Of a DNA stretch of 32,964 nucleotides, positions 7,177 to 16,400 are shown piece by piece (within the stretch, counting starts at the first letter, position 1; each line of letters opens with the position of its first letter). The position numbers were made by a program, and so were the translations under genes. The notes beneath the pieces are model-generated. The model was not told where the DNA came from. It saw only the letters and a program-made list of their open reading frames with translations, and did not search any database. Location: contig JAFQIF010000078.1 in the NCBI GenBank assembly GCA_017397695.1, forward strand, positions 1 through 32,964. The letters are read 5' to 3'. Origin of the DNA: Clostridia bacterium. GTDB lineage: Bacteria; Bacillota_A; Clostridia; Christensenellales; Aristaeellaceae.

Positions 7177-7893
7177 TTACGCCAGCGGTTTCTTGCTCGG
7201 CGTGCCCGCCTTGCGCGGATAGGTCTTCGGTGTTTTTCCGGTCTTATCGGTGATGAGCAGGCAGTGCGCCCAGTCATCCCTGCGCGGAACGGGCGCCGGC
7301 AGAACGTCCCGGACTGTAGCGCCCAGCACAAACGCGGCGCGCCTGGCCGCCGTCATCTCCTCCTGCACACCCGGCCCCTTCCAGGCAATCGCCACGCCGC
7401 CGGTCTTCACAAAGGGCAGCGTCAGCTCCTGCAGCACAGCCGCACCGGCCACCGCGCGGGAAACAGCCGCATCGTACATTTCGCGATGATCCGCCATACG
7501 TGCGGCGTCCTCCGCGCGCGCATGCAGCGTCGCAGCCGTAAGACCCAGCCTCTTCAGCGCATCCTGCAGAAAGAGAATCCGCTTATTCAGCGCATCCAGA
7601 AATGTCATCTCCAGATCTGGGCGCAGAATCAGCAGCGGCATGCCCGGAAAGCCTGCGCCCGTGCCCACGTCAATCACCTTCGCATGAGGCGCAAGCAGCC
7701 CCTTGGCCAGCGGTGCAGCGCTGTCCAGATCGTGGCGGTCAATGCGCTCATCCTCGTCCAGCACAGCTGTCAGGTCCATCTTCTGATTGTATTCATCCAG
7801 AATCGCATGGAACGCCTCAAAGCGCTCGATGGCCGTCTGGTCATAAGCAATGCCCAGCATATCCAGGCCGCTTGTCAGTCTTTCTCTGTTCAT
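7177..7893 (-). CDS. rsmG: 16S rRNA (guanine527-N7)-methyltransferase RsmG (GidB)
   Basis: A 238-residue SAM-dependent methyltransferase that modifies G527 of 16S rRNA; its loss gives low-level streptomycin resistance in several bacteria. Motif I, VIDVGTGAGFPG, is at 73-84. The N-terminal NQKMDLTAVLDEDERIDRH followed by DSAAP matches the family pattern, and the basic tail KTPKTYPRKAGTPSKKPL is typical. The ATG at 7893 overlaps the stop of ydcF by four bases (ATGA). It is the last gene of a promoter-linked run, HAD-radC-ydcF-rsmG, rather than sitting with mnmG as in many genomes. No simple terminator is seen; a hairpin repeat lies 46 bases downstream. Confidence 0.95.
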   Translation of the reverse strand: MNRERLTSGLDMLGIAYDQTAIERFEAFHAILDEYNQKMDLTAVLDEDERIDRHDLDSAAPLAKGLLAPHAKVIDVGTGAGFPGMPLLILRPDLEMTFLDALNKRILFLQDALKRLGLTAATLHARAEDAARMADHREMYDAAVSRAVAGAAVLQELTLPFVKTGGVAIAWKGPGVQEEMTAARRAAFVLGATVRDVLPAPVPRRDDWAHCLLITDKTGKTPKTYPRKAGTPSKKPLA

Positions 7894-8483
7894 AGCGCGC
7901 TTTCCAGCCAGAGCTTCATCCAGCTGAGCCCCTCTCTGAAATGATTCTTAATGAAATATTCCGGCTTGGACGGACTGCCCTTGCCTGTGGCAGAGATACC
8001 GACCTGCCGGCACAATTCCAGCGCGCGCGCCACATGATAATCGCTGGTCACCACCAGCGCCTCCTTAAGGCCGCGATGCTCCATGATCGCCCTTGCGTAG
8101 GTCAGGTTTTCCCGCGTGTTGAACGACGCCGTCTCCGCAGCCACATCGTCGGGACTCACGCCCTTTTCAATCAGCCAGTCGCGCATCACATCGCCCTCGG
8201 CCCGGGGCTCGTTGGCGCCCTGCGCGCCGCAGACGATGATCAGCTGCCTGTCGCTTTGATAGCTTTCCAGCGCCGCCGTCAATCTGCGCTCCAGCGCCAC
8301 GCTCGGCGTGCCGTCCTCTTTGACCTGCGCGCCCAGAACGATGATGACGTCGCTGTCGCCAATGGGCGGCAGATGCGTCTCCTTGTAATAGACAAAGCCC
8401 ATCAGCCCCACAGCCGCTGCAAGGCCAAGAACCGCCAGCGCCAGCATTCCCACAAGCAGCCTCCTTACGGTATTGCCCTTCAA
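7890..8483 (-). CDS. YdcF/SanA-family membrane protein (DUF218)
   Basis: A 197-residue protein with one N-terminal membrane anchor (about 8-32) and a DUF218 domain: DVIIVLGAQVKEDGTPS, RRLTAAL, CGAQG, EGDVMRDWLIEKGV, NTRENLTYARAIM and VTSDYHVARAL. Related SanA/YdcF proteins are tied to envelope integrity; the biochemical role is not settled. The start is uncertain: I favour TTG at 8483, seven bases after GGGGAG and overlapping the radC end in its leader, over the longer frame beginning at 8549, which would run inside radC and lacks a site. The gene ends in a four-base overlap with rsmG. Confidence 0.85.
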   Translation of the reverse strand: MKGNTVRRLLVGMLALAVLGLAAAVGLMGFVYYKETHLPPIGDSDVIIVLGAQVKEDGTPSVALERRLTAALESYQSDRQLIIVCGAQGANEPRAEGDVMRDWLIEKGVSPDDVAAETASFNTRENLTYARAIMEHRGLKEALVVTSDYHVARALELCRQVGISATGKGSPSKPEYFIKNHFREGLSWMKLWLESAL

Positions 8484-8496
8484 AGCATTCTCCCCT

Positions 8497-9291
8497 TTAT
8501 TCCTCCAAAGACTCCGGCTCCAGCGCAGTCCATTCGTACTGCGCCTCACGCAGGCTGCCTGCCCGGTCCGCCGCCATGGCGCTTACGTAGCTATGCGCCT
8601 GCGTGGTACACAGTCCGCCGTGATGCATAGAATACGCCTGCTCCCCGGCAAAGATCAGGTGATCCACCAGACGGATCCCAATCATAAACAGCGCGGTGGT
8701 GATATTTCTCGTCACGTCGATATCCGCCTGCGAGGGCGAAGCCACGCCGCTGGGATGATTGTGCGCGAGGATCACCGAATAGGCATGATGGCGCAGCGCC
8801 GTCTCCACCACCGTTCGCGGATGCAGCGCCACCTGATCGACCGTGCCCGTATGCAGCAGCGATCTGTGCAGCACGCGGCCCGCCTGATCCAGGCAAATGA
8901 TATAAATATGCTCCTGCGCCGCGCCGATAAACAACGGCGCCAAATAGCGCCTTGCATCCGCCAGCGTCGTGATCACCGGGCGCTCGCCCAGCGCGCTGAT
9001 CTGGTAAGCCTGCATAAGCTGAGGCATCATATTCAGCAGCAGCGCCGCCTGCCTGCCCATGCCCTTCACGCGCAGCAGCTCGCTCTCCTGCGCATCCAGC
9101 ACGGCGCTCAGGCTGCCGAATGTATCGATGAGCGCATGCGCCAGGGGATTGACGTCCTGACGCGGAATGGCATAGGTGAGCAGCAGTTCCAATATCTCAT
9201 GCTCGGAAAATGCACTCAGCCCCGCCGCGCGGAATCTTTCGCGAAGACGTTCCCTGTGGCCGGCATGGATCGGCCTGATCGTATCCGCCAC
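8497..9291 (-). CDS. radC: RadC-family JAB/MPN protein
   Basis: A 264-residue member of the RadC (UPF0758) family. An N-terminal helix-hairpin-helix region with the segment LLRVKGMG (about 72-79) precedes the JAB/MPN metalloprotease-like domain. The complete JAMM-type metal site is visible: H177, H179, S187 and D190 within HNHPSGVASPSQAD. The family was named for DNA repair, but its true activity is disputed. GTG start at 9291, eight bases after AAAGGAGG; an out-of-frame ATG just before it is not used. It sits 13 bases after the HAD gene and 13 bases before the ydcF start, so it is in the same transcript. Confidence 0.93.
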   Translation of the reverse strand: MADTIRPIHAGHRERLRERFRAAGLSAFSEHEILELLLTYAIPRQDVNPLAHALIDTFGSLSAVLDAQESELLRVKGMGRQAALLLNMMPQLMQAYQISALGERPVITTLADARRYLAPLFIGAAQEHIYIICLDQAGRVLHRSLLHTGTVDQVALHPRTVVETALRHHAYSVILAHNHPSGVASPSQADIDVTRNITTALFMIGIRLVDHLIFAGEQAYSMHHGGLCTTQAHSYVSAMAADRAGSLREAQYEWTALEPESLEE

Positions 9292-9304
9292 AGCACATCC
9301 TCCT

Positions 9305-9946
9305 TTACCTCATGTCCATGAGCATATGCTCCAGTTCATTCAGGCTGCGCGCCACGGGCCTGCCCGTCCTTTGCAGCCTTTCCTCGCTGTTGTGTCCCCA
9401 CGGCACCAGCACGCATGCCGTGCCCAACACATGGGCCAGCTCGCTGTCGGCCACCATGTCGCCCACGAGCACACAATCTCCGGCGTCCAGCCCCAGCGCC
9501 GCAAGCTGTGCGCGGCCGATGTCGGTCTTCTTCTGCGCGCTCTCGTCGCCAAGGCCGCTGACCCTGTCCATCATTGGCGTCAACCCCAGTGCATCGCACT
9601 GCGTAAGCAGCGACTTTTCATACGATGCAGAAAGAATCGACTGCGTAAAGCCTGCCGCCTTCATCCGCGCAACGGTATCCAGCGCGCCGTCAATCAGCCC
9701 TACGGAAACAGCGTGCTGATTGAACCTGTCCAGCCAGAGCCGGGAGATCGTCTCGTATTTGTACACGTTCAGATCCACGCCCAGCGCAGTATAAAAATCG
9801 CGTACAGGCATGGTCATATGCGCGCGGTAATCCTCAATTGTAATACGCGGCAGGCCCAGCGTATCGAAGACATGGTTATCACAGTCCACGCCCAACTGCG
9901 CATCGGCAAGCAGCGTGCCGTTGAAATCCCAAATGATGTGCCTCAT
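9305..9946 (-). CDS. HAD-superfamily hydrolase with DxN variant of motif I
   Basis: A 213-residue HAD protein of the phosphoglycolate-phosphatase-like type. Motif I is WDFNGTLL: the nucleophile D7 is present, but the second aspartate, usually the general acid, is N9. Motif II is ILSAS (S106 or S108), motif III lysine is in AQKK (139-140), and motif IV is GDMVAD (D163, D167). A small helical cap lies between. WD(W/F)NGT variants are known in the superfamily and may be slow phosphatases or have special substrates. ATG at 9946 with AGAGGAAA upstream. First gene of the HAD-radC-ydcF-rsmG transcript. Confidence 0.88.
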   Translation of the reverse strand: MRHIIWDFNGTLLADAQLGVDCDNHVFDTLGLPRITIEDYRAHMTMPVRDFYTALGVDLNVYKYETISRLWLDRFNQHAVSVGLIDGALDTVARMKAAGFTQSILSASYEKSLLTQCDALGLTPMMDRVSGLGDESAQKKTDIGRAQLAALGLDAGDCVLVGDMVADSELAHVLGTACVLVPWGHNSEERLQRTGRPVARSLNELEHMLMDMR

Positions 9947-9975
9947 CGATTTTCCTCTTTGGGGTTATTTCATTC

Positions 9976-10004
9976 ATTATACGATAGGAAACAGGCAGCG
10001 TCAA
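9976..10004 (-). promoter_or_regulatory. Sigma-A promoter of the HAD-radC-ydcF-rsmG operon
   Basis: Minus strand TTGACG (9999-10004), 17-base spacer, TATAAT (9976-9981). The -35 lies directly after the helicase stop codon (10006-10008), so the four genes can be expressed apart from the helicase. Start codon of HAD is about 30 bases downstream. Confidence 0.85.
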
Positions 10005-10005
10005 C

Positions 10006-13000
10006 TCATTCAAAGAGCGCTCTGATATCCTCCTGCGAAAGCTGCGTGGGCATCGCCTCGCCGGCGGTGATCATCTGATCAAACAGCTCGCGCTTGCGTT
10101 CGCCGAGCCTGACCACCTGCTCCTCGATGCTGCCGCGCGTGATAAGCCGGATGACATTGACCGTATTCTTCTGGCCGATGCGGTGCGCGCGATCCGTCGC
10201 CTGATCCTCCGCCGCGGGATTCCACCACGGATCAAAGTGAATGACCGTATCCGCACCAACGAGGTTAAGGCCCGAGCCGCCCGCCTTGAGCGAGATCAGG
10301 AAGACCTGCGCACGGCCTGCATTGAACTGGTCAACCATTTCGATGCGGCGCTTGGGCGGTGTTTCGCCGTCCAGATACATGCACTCGATGCCCACGGCCT
10401 CCAGCCTGCGCTGCAGGATTTTGAGCATGCGCGTAAACTGAGAGAAAATGAGTGCCCTGTGGCCTGCCTCCAGCGAACCGGGCAGGATATCCAGCAGCAG
10501 ATCGAGCTTGCCGCTGGAAGCTGCATAGCTGGGCAGCACCAGAGACGGATGGCCGCAGATCTGGCGCAGCTCGGTAATCGCAGCGAGCACCTCGATGCGG
10601 TTTCTTCCCTCCAGCAGGGTATCCATCTGTGGACGCAGGCGCATCAGGCTCGCCTGATAAACGCGCCGCTGCTCCTCGGTCATATCCGCCACCAGCTGGA
10701 TTTCGTTCTTTTCCGGCAGTTCCTTGAGCACATCGCCCTTGAGACGGCGCAGCAGGAACGGCCGGATGCGTCGTCTGAGGGTCTCCATATCCTCGCCCGT
10801 GCCGAATCTGTGCATGAACTGCGCAAAGGAGAGCAGATAGCCCGGCAGCACAAAATCGAAGATGGACCACAGCTCGCCCGGATGATTCTCCATCGGCGTG
10901 CCGGTAAGCGCAAAACGCGTCTGCGCCCTGAGCTGCTTGACCGCGCCTGCACCCACGCTCATGGCGTTTTTGATATACTGCGCCTCATCCAGGATCGCAA
11001 AGCGGAACTCCACATTGCTCAGCTGGCTGATATCGCGGCGGATCAGCGGATAACTCGTCAGATATACGTCGATATCGCACTCCTCTTTGAAGAGCCTTGC
11101 GATGGTCTGCGCGCGGGCGCTCTGCGCGCCTTCGCTGGCGACCACGCGCAATTCCGGCGCAAAGCGCCTGATCTCCGCCATCCAGTTGTAGACCAGCGAC
11201 GTAGGCGCCACCACAATAGATGGCCTCGTGTCGCCGCCCCGGCGCTTGGCCCACAGCAGCAGGGAAATCACCTGCAGCGTCTTGCCCAGACCCATATCAT
11301 CGGCGAGCACGCCGCCCATGCGCAGCCTGTCCAATGCCTGCATCCACATAAAGCCCCGCAGCTGATACGGACGCAGCATACTGCCCAGCGGCTCGGGGCA
11401 GGGTTCGCCGTCTTCGTTCATATCCGCAACAAACGTCTTCACCGAGTCGTCCGCATGCACCGGCAGCGCGCCGCCTTCCAGCAGGCTCATCATGTAAGCC
11501 GCGCGGAAGGACTGAATTTCCAGCAATCCGCGCCCGCTCTCGCCGGTTTCGTCCGCCTCCACGTGCGCGCCTGCGGCCGCTTCCGCCAGCTCGCGCCACT
11601 CGTCCATATCCGTCAGATCCAGGAACGAGCCGTCTTTCAGCCTAAAATACTTCTTGTTGTCGCGCAGCGCCTGCAGGATAGCCAGCACCTCCGGCGTCGG
11701 TTCGCCGTTTTCAGAAAGCTCCAGCTGCAGCGCGCCTTCCTGCATGCGCAGCATACCGGTAAAACGGGGCCTTCGCGGCGTCAGCTTGCGGAACTCATCG
11801 CTGCAATACACCTCCGCCGTCTTCTGCAGCTCATAGATACCCTCTGTCAAAAAGCGATAGATCTGCTCCTGGCCCTGCAGCACCACGCGCCCTTTGAGCA
11901 TGCGGAAGCCCGCCTTAGCCAGATGATCAAGCGCCGCACGCTCACCCGCGGCATCGCGCAGCATCAGCACGTCGTCCTCTTCTTCCGCTCTGGCCGTCAC
12001 CGGCGCAAACGGATCGATCTCATCCTCACCGTAGCACAGCGCCATTCTTGCCAGCACCGCGCGATCCTCTCGATCAAAGTACGCCTTAACCGAGAGCTCC
12101 TTGCGCACAATGCGCTCCGCCAGCGCGCCATCGATGGCAACCGAACCCGCGCGCTCAAGCGCAGGCAGCAGTTCCGAAATCACACGCGCGCTCTGCGCCG
12201 CATCGAAACGGAAGGAAGCCTGGCCGTCCCTGGCCGCCTCCATCATCACGCGCACAATACCAAGCTGCTCGCGCGGCAGACGCAGCACGTCGCCCTCGCA
12301 GTACACATAGCGGCATTCACTGTCCAGTGGACGCATGGATTTGGGCATCTGTGCGCGCACTTCCAGCTCGCGGCCGCTGCGCGAAACGCCGAAGAGCAGC
12401 TCCGCCTGGCCGTCGAACACGCAGGGTACCGTCACAACCTCCTCGCCGAAGGAGATTTTAAACGGCTTGGCCATCAGCAGCTGCATCAGCCGGGGCACAT
12501 AGCGCGCATCGATAGGCAGATATTTGGCTTCCAGTCCCGTCTGCACGAGCTTGCCCTCCAGCCGGCAGATATGGGCAGCGTCCTGCAGCACGCGGATGAT
12601 CTTCTCATCCACGCCGGTAAAGCCCATCCATTGCGGCTCCAGCACAAAGCCCTTGCCGAAGGCCATCGTCTCGCCGCTTGCAAGCGCATGCAGAAACTGC
12701 GCCATGGACTTGACGACATACAGCCGCTCCTGGCCCACGCGAAGCGAGACGCGCACCGGCTGATCGCCGATCAGGTGCAGGATGATCTCCATCTCCAGCG
12801 GCGTTTCCATCGGCAGCGCCGAGGCCAGCGTGTTCATGAGCTTACCGGCGTTCTCTCTGGCGCGCCTGCGGCGCACCTCTTCCAGCGCGCCGGAGGCCAT
12901 CGCCTGCATCATCGCAGCGGCCAGATGGCGGCAGGGCTTATGCACGTTGCCGAAGAAATCGCACGAGCAGCGGCCCGACAGCTTTGTGCCCGCCGCCACG

Positions 13001-13158
13001 CGCACCACGCGGCGCGGATTGTCGTCCACGACATAGCGCAGCATGCCGTTCTCCTCTTCGAGTGCATGCACGCCGCCGGCCCTGTACAGCGTCAGGCTGG
13101 CTGTATATTCCTCCTGCGGCGTAATGCGCCGCAGCATCTGCATCATTTCCTCTGACAC
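10006..13158 (-). CDS. SNF2-family helicase with SWIM zinc finger
   Basis: A 1050-residue DNA translocase of the SNF2/RapA type. An N-terminal SWIM zinc site (C64, C66, C76, H78 in GRCSCDFFGNVHKPCRH) is followed by a long bacterial SNF2-associated region and then the two-lobed ATPase. Motif I is DDMGLGKT (K626), motif II is DEAQ (724-727), with LTGTPMENH after it. Lobe two has HRALIFSQFTRML, GGSGLNLVGADTVIHFDPWWNPAAE and motif VI DRAHRIGQ. Role: ATP-driven remodelling of DNA or stalled transcription complexes, exact target unknown. I prefer GTG at 13158 (GAGGG eight bases before) over a TTG 51 bases earlier. A lone TATAAT at 13214-13219 without a -35 is the only promoter hint. Confidence 0.92.
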   Translation of the reverse strand: MSEEMMQMLRRITPQEEYTASLTLYRAGGVHALEEENGMLRYVVDDNPRRVVRVAAGTKLSGRCSCDFFGNVHKPCRHLAAAMMQAMASGALEEVRRRRARENAGKLMNTLASALPMETPLEMEIILHLIGDQPVRVSLRVGQERLYVVKSMAQFLHALASGETMAFGKGFVLEPQWMGFTGVDEKIIRVLQDAAHICRLEGKLVQTGLEAKYLPIDARYVPRLMQLLMAKPFKISFGEEVVTVPCVFDGQAELLFGVSRSGRELEVRAQMPKSMRPLDSECRYVYCEGDVLRLPREQLGIVRVMMEAARDGQASFRFDAAQSARVISELLPALERAGSVAIDGALAERIVRKELSVKAYFDREDRAVLARMALCYGEDEIDPFAPVTARAEEEDDVLMLRDAAGERAALDHLAKAGFRMLKGRVVLQGQEQIYRFLTEGIYELQKTAEVYCSDEFRKLTPRRPRFTGMLRMQEGALQLELSENGEPTPEVLAILQALRDNKKYFRLKDGSFLDLTDMDEWRELAEAAAGAHVEADETGESGRGLLEIQSFRAAYMMSLLEGGALPVHADDSVKTFVADMNEDGEPCPEPLGSMLRPYQLRGFMWMQALDRLRMGGVLADDMGLGKTLQVISLLLWAKRRGGDTRPSIVVAPTSLVYNWMAEIRRFAPELRVVASEGAQSARAQTIARLFKEECDIDVYLTSYPLIRRDISQLSNVEFRFAILDEAQYIKNAMSVGAGAVKQLRAQTRFALTGTPMENHPGELWSIFDFVLPGYLLSFAQFMHRFGTGEDMETLRRRIRPFLLRRLKGDVLKELPEKNEIQLVADMTEEQRRVYQASLMRLRPQMDTLLEGRNRIEVLAAITELRQICGHPSLVLPSYAASSGKLDLLLDILPGSLEAGHRALIFSQFTRMLKILQRRLEAVGIECMYLDGETPPKRRIEMVDQFNAGRAQVFLISLKAGGSGLNLVGADTVIHFDPWWNPAAEDQATDRAHRIGQKNTVNVIRLITRGSIEEQVVRLGERKRELFDQMITAGEAMPTQLSQEDIRALFE

Positions 13159-13213
13159 AATCTTTCCCTCACAAACATCGGTACGATGATTATCGTGAAA
13201 ATTGAGCAACTTA

Positions 13214-13219
13214 ATTATA
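13214..13219 (-). promoter_or_regulatory. Possible -10 element of the helicase gene
   Basis: Minus strand TATAAT about 55 bases before the GTG at 13158. The position 17 bases upstream reads GAATCG, so there is no recognisable -35. Confidence 0.3.
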
Positions 13220-13336
13220 ATTCTTCAGCGTGCGGACGATTCCTGCCTGTTTCTTTTCCTTCATATTTTAAAAACACTGAACTTCACATATCATCCACAA
13301 AGAGTATTCGTCCCTTCTCTTTACATAAGTACAAAT

Positions 13337-13370
13337 AGAGACTGTCGGCTACTTTCAGCCAACAGCCTCT
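13337..13370 (-). terminator. Terminator hairpin of the vWA-hydrolase gene
   Basis: A 14-bp stem (13337-13350 with 13357-13370) closed by two G-U pairs when read as minus-strand RNA and by a 6-base loop. The pattern of G-U pairs on this strand favours minus-strand use. The tail ATTTGTACTT is only moderately T-rich. It is 53 bases past the stop codon. Confidence 0.7.
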
Positions 13371-13422
13371 ATGATTCACTTTTCCGCTTATACTTTCAGA
13401 TTCCAGATTGATGATCCAATGA

Positions 13423-16400
13423 TCAATTTACCTTTTCGCCCTTTCTGTTCAGCACAAACATCACAGCGGCGCAGCTTATGCACAACATCAGCGTATAAAG
13501 GATCAAATGACTGTCATCACCGGTGTCCGGCAGTTCCGGCATATCCCCCGGCACAAAGACCGCAGTGATCTTCACATCACCGGCCGGCATTGTAAAGCTG
13601 GTTTCCGGATTCTTTTCCTCTTCAACCTTACCACCGGTAATCTCCCAATGATCAAATACTGCATTTTCGTCCGGCTTAGCAGAAAGCAGAATGACCGTAC
13701 CCTCGCTGTAATGGCCATCCACATTCTCTACCGTACCGCCAAGTGTCGCTTCAAATTTCAAACCATACAGATCAACTTTGCTGAAACGGGCAACAATCGT
13801 ACAGTCACCATCCACTGCAAAGCGATAGGTCGAGTCGGTAGATACCAGCTTGCCATCCACATACCAACCCAGGAAGCTGCCTCCCTTGATCGGTGCCGCC
13901 TGCACCTGAGCAAAGCTGCCGAAAAGATACTCACCACCACCAAGAACACCGCCAAATTCATTTTCGCTCTTGGCAGTAATCTTATGCGTGGGAATATTCT
14001 CGCCAGTAAGGATAACGGGCTTCTTTACTTCATGGCCGTCACCGCCCAACAACGGATATTCAGCTTCGGATCCCGCCATATCTTCATCCGTATAATCACT
14101 TTCATCCAGTGCCGGAATCAGACCAGTCAGTTCATCCCCCTTCTTGACCTCTACATTGAAGTAGTTCAGCAGACGGGTAAACGTACCGTAAACCACATTG
14201 TATTCGTTCACAGCATAGTTTACCGTTCCGTCACCGGTTGCCTTAATCAGGATGCGGTATTCCTCATCCGAAGGCAGATGGATGATCTTTTCTCCGTCTT
14301 TGTTGATCGCACAGCCGACCACTTCGTTTTCACTGGTCGTATGCGTACCAATGATGCTGGCAATCTTCTGATTATCCCCATCATAAACAATAACGTCTAC
14401 CGGACAGTTAATACGAATGACGCGCATCGTCTCCGGAACAGCCTGATCAAAGGGCGTTCCGGTATAGTAGGGATCTTGAGAACGAACCCACGCAAGCGTG
14501 ATTTCCGGATAATGCGCCTGCATCGGAGAAGTCGTTGCAAAAGTCAGCACGACATCCAGAAGCACATCCGCATCATTCACGATCATCTTTGCCAACGTTT
14601 TTGCCAGTTCAGCCACTGCACCATACGGATCCGTATATCCGTTCGCCTGAAGAATAACTTCCTGCAGACGGAAGGCCACCTTCGTTATGCGCTCTTCAGT
14701 CGACGCAAAGCTGATCTCCACTGCCGGTGCAAGCACATACTTCAGCTTCTTATAATCGTTTTTGACCAACTCTTCGCCAATGTTGATCATGATTTGCTCA
14801 AGTGATTCTTCATTGCCCACACCCAGCACATCATTGAGCAGCTGTGCCAGATCTTTTTCGATTTTACTACTAAAATTCTTGCGAGTAATATTCGAGGCCA
14901 AAGAAGACACAGTATTGGTCAGAAGTGTAGCCTGTGTAAGTTGCTTATCGTCTACATTAAATATCTCAATAAACGGATCTCCACCAGGCAGGAACTTCGT
15001 CCAGTTAATTTCATAATCAAGCTGCTGCGCATATTCCGGGATATTATATTTCTTACTCTTTTCCTTATCCTTCTGAATATTCACACCAGTAAGAATATCA
15101 TTATACTGGGCCAGCATAGCCTTTTTCGCCTTGCTGAAGTTATTCGTAGTAATTGTCGGAATCGGGCGAGACTTCGTGTTGTGGCGTCTGAAGTTCCAAT
15201 CGCTAGGCGCTACCAGCGGAACCAAGTCATTTGCGTTGACGATGTTGTGAATATTGTTATTGGAAGCATTCGAACCGGAAAGACTCTTGGTCGTTCCCTG
15301 CGGTGCCTCAAAGGTATAGCAATACAAATCATTTTTAGCCAGAGAGACGCTGGTAAGCGGATTCTGATTCAAATATCCTGCCACCATATTCGCTACCGCG
15401 CCGCCTCGGCTGTAACCCACAACCCATAGCTTGACGCGGCCACTGATCTGGTTTTTGCTGATATAAGACTTCAGGAAACGAACAACATTGTCTCTGCCCT
15501 CAGCAAAGCCGGTATGATTACCGCTGGATCCAACCAGGAAATTACTTCCCCACTCGTTGTAATACGCACCTCCGCGCACAACAAGCGCAATCAGAGTGGC
15601 ATCACCAATCTTCTTGTTCGCCGCAACAGCGCCGATAGATTTAAGCGTCGGAGAACTATTCCAGAAACTATTCTGTTCATAGTCATCGAAGCCAATCTCA
15701 TTCAGCAGATTCTTTACATTCTTTGTCTTGTTTGACCAGACGCTCTCCTCATAACTGGACCAGGTAGAGAGTTCCAGACATAGAGACATCGTCGCCAGGC
15801 TAGGATTATAAATCGTCGAATCCCTGGTGAAATAATCGTCACGATAGTAATACTGGGCGTTGGTATCCACCTTCTCATTAAAGGAGCCAGCAAAACTGAA
15901 CATACCCTTACCCATGAGGAGATCTTCGGCAATCTGGCCAAATTCAAATTCCAGATCAGAAGGATTATTTACCTCATAATATCCCATGTTCTGCAGATCA
16001 GACATAAACCGCTGACCAAATGCCAGATTCTTGCCGCTCAGGCTATGAAAAAAACCGAGCGAATAAATAGAATACTTATCCCACAGTGTGCTGGCCTTTT
16101 CATAAGCGGCATTGGCATAGTGATAGCCATAGGAATACTCAGAAGAGGTATAACGGCCGGACGTCTTTGTCGGTCCACTTTCCGGCAATCCGTCCGACAT
16201 CAGCAGAATATTCTTGATCGCTCCCGGCGTTGTAATATCCGAAAGAAGCTCATCCGCCAGGCGCAGCGCATCATGATGATTGGTCGATCCGCTTGCAATC
16301 AGTCCGTTGATTGCATTAGTCAACTTCGTCAAATCATTGGTAAAGCTGCATACAACCTTGGAATTTGTATTCAGCGTAATCACAGCCACATAGTTATTTC

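Noticed and set aside
10183..13155. A 990-codon open frame on the plus strand opposite the helicase
   Set aside because: Arg/His/Gln-rich shadow of a clearly assigned SNF2 gene; no start signals.
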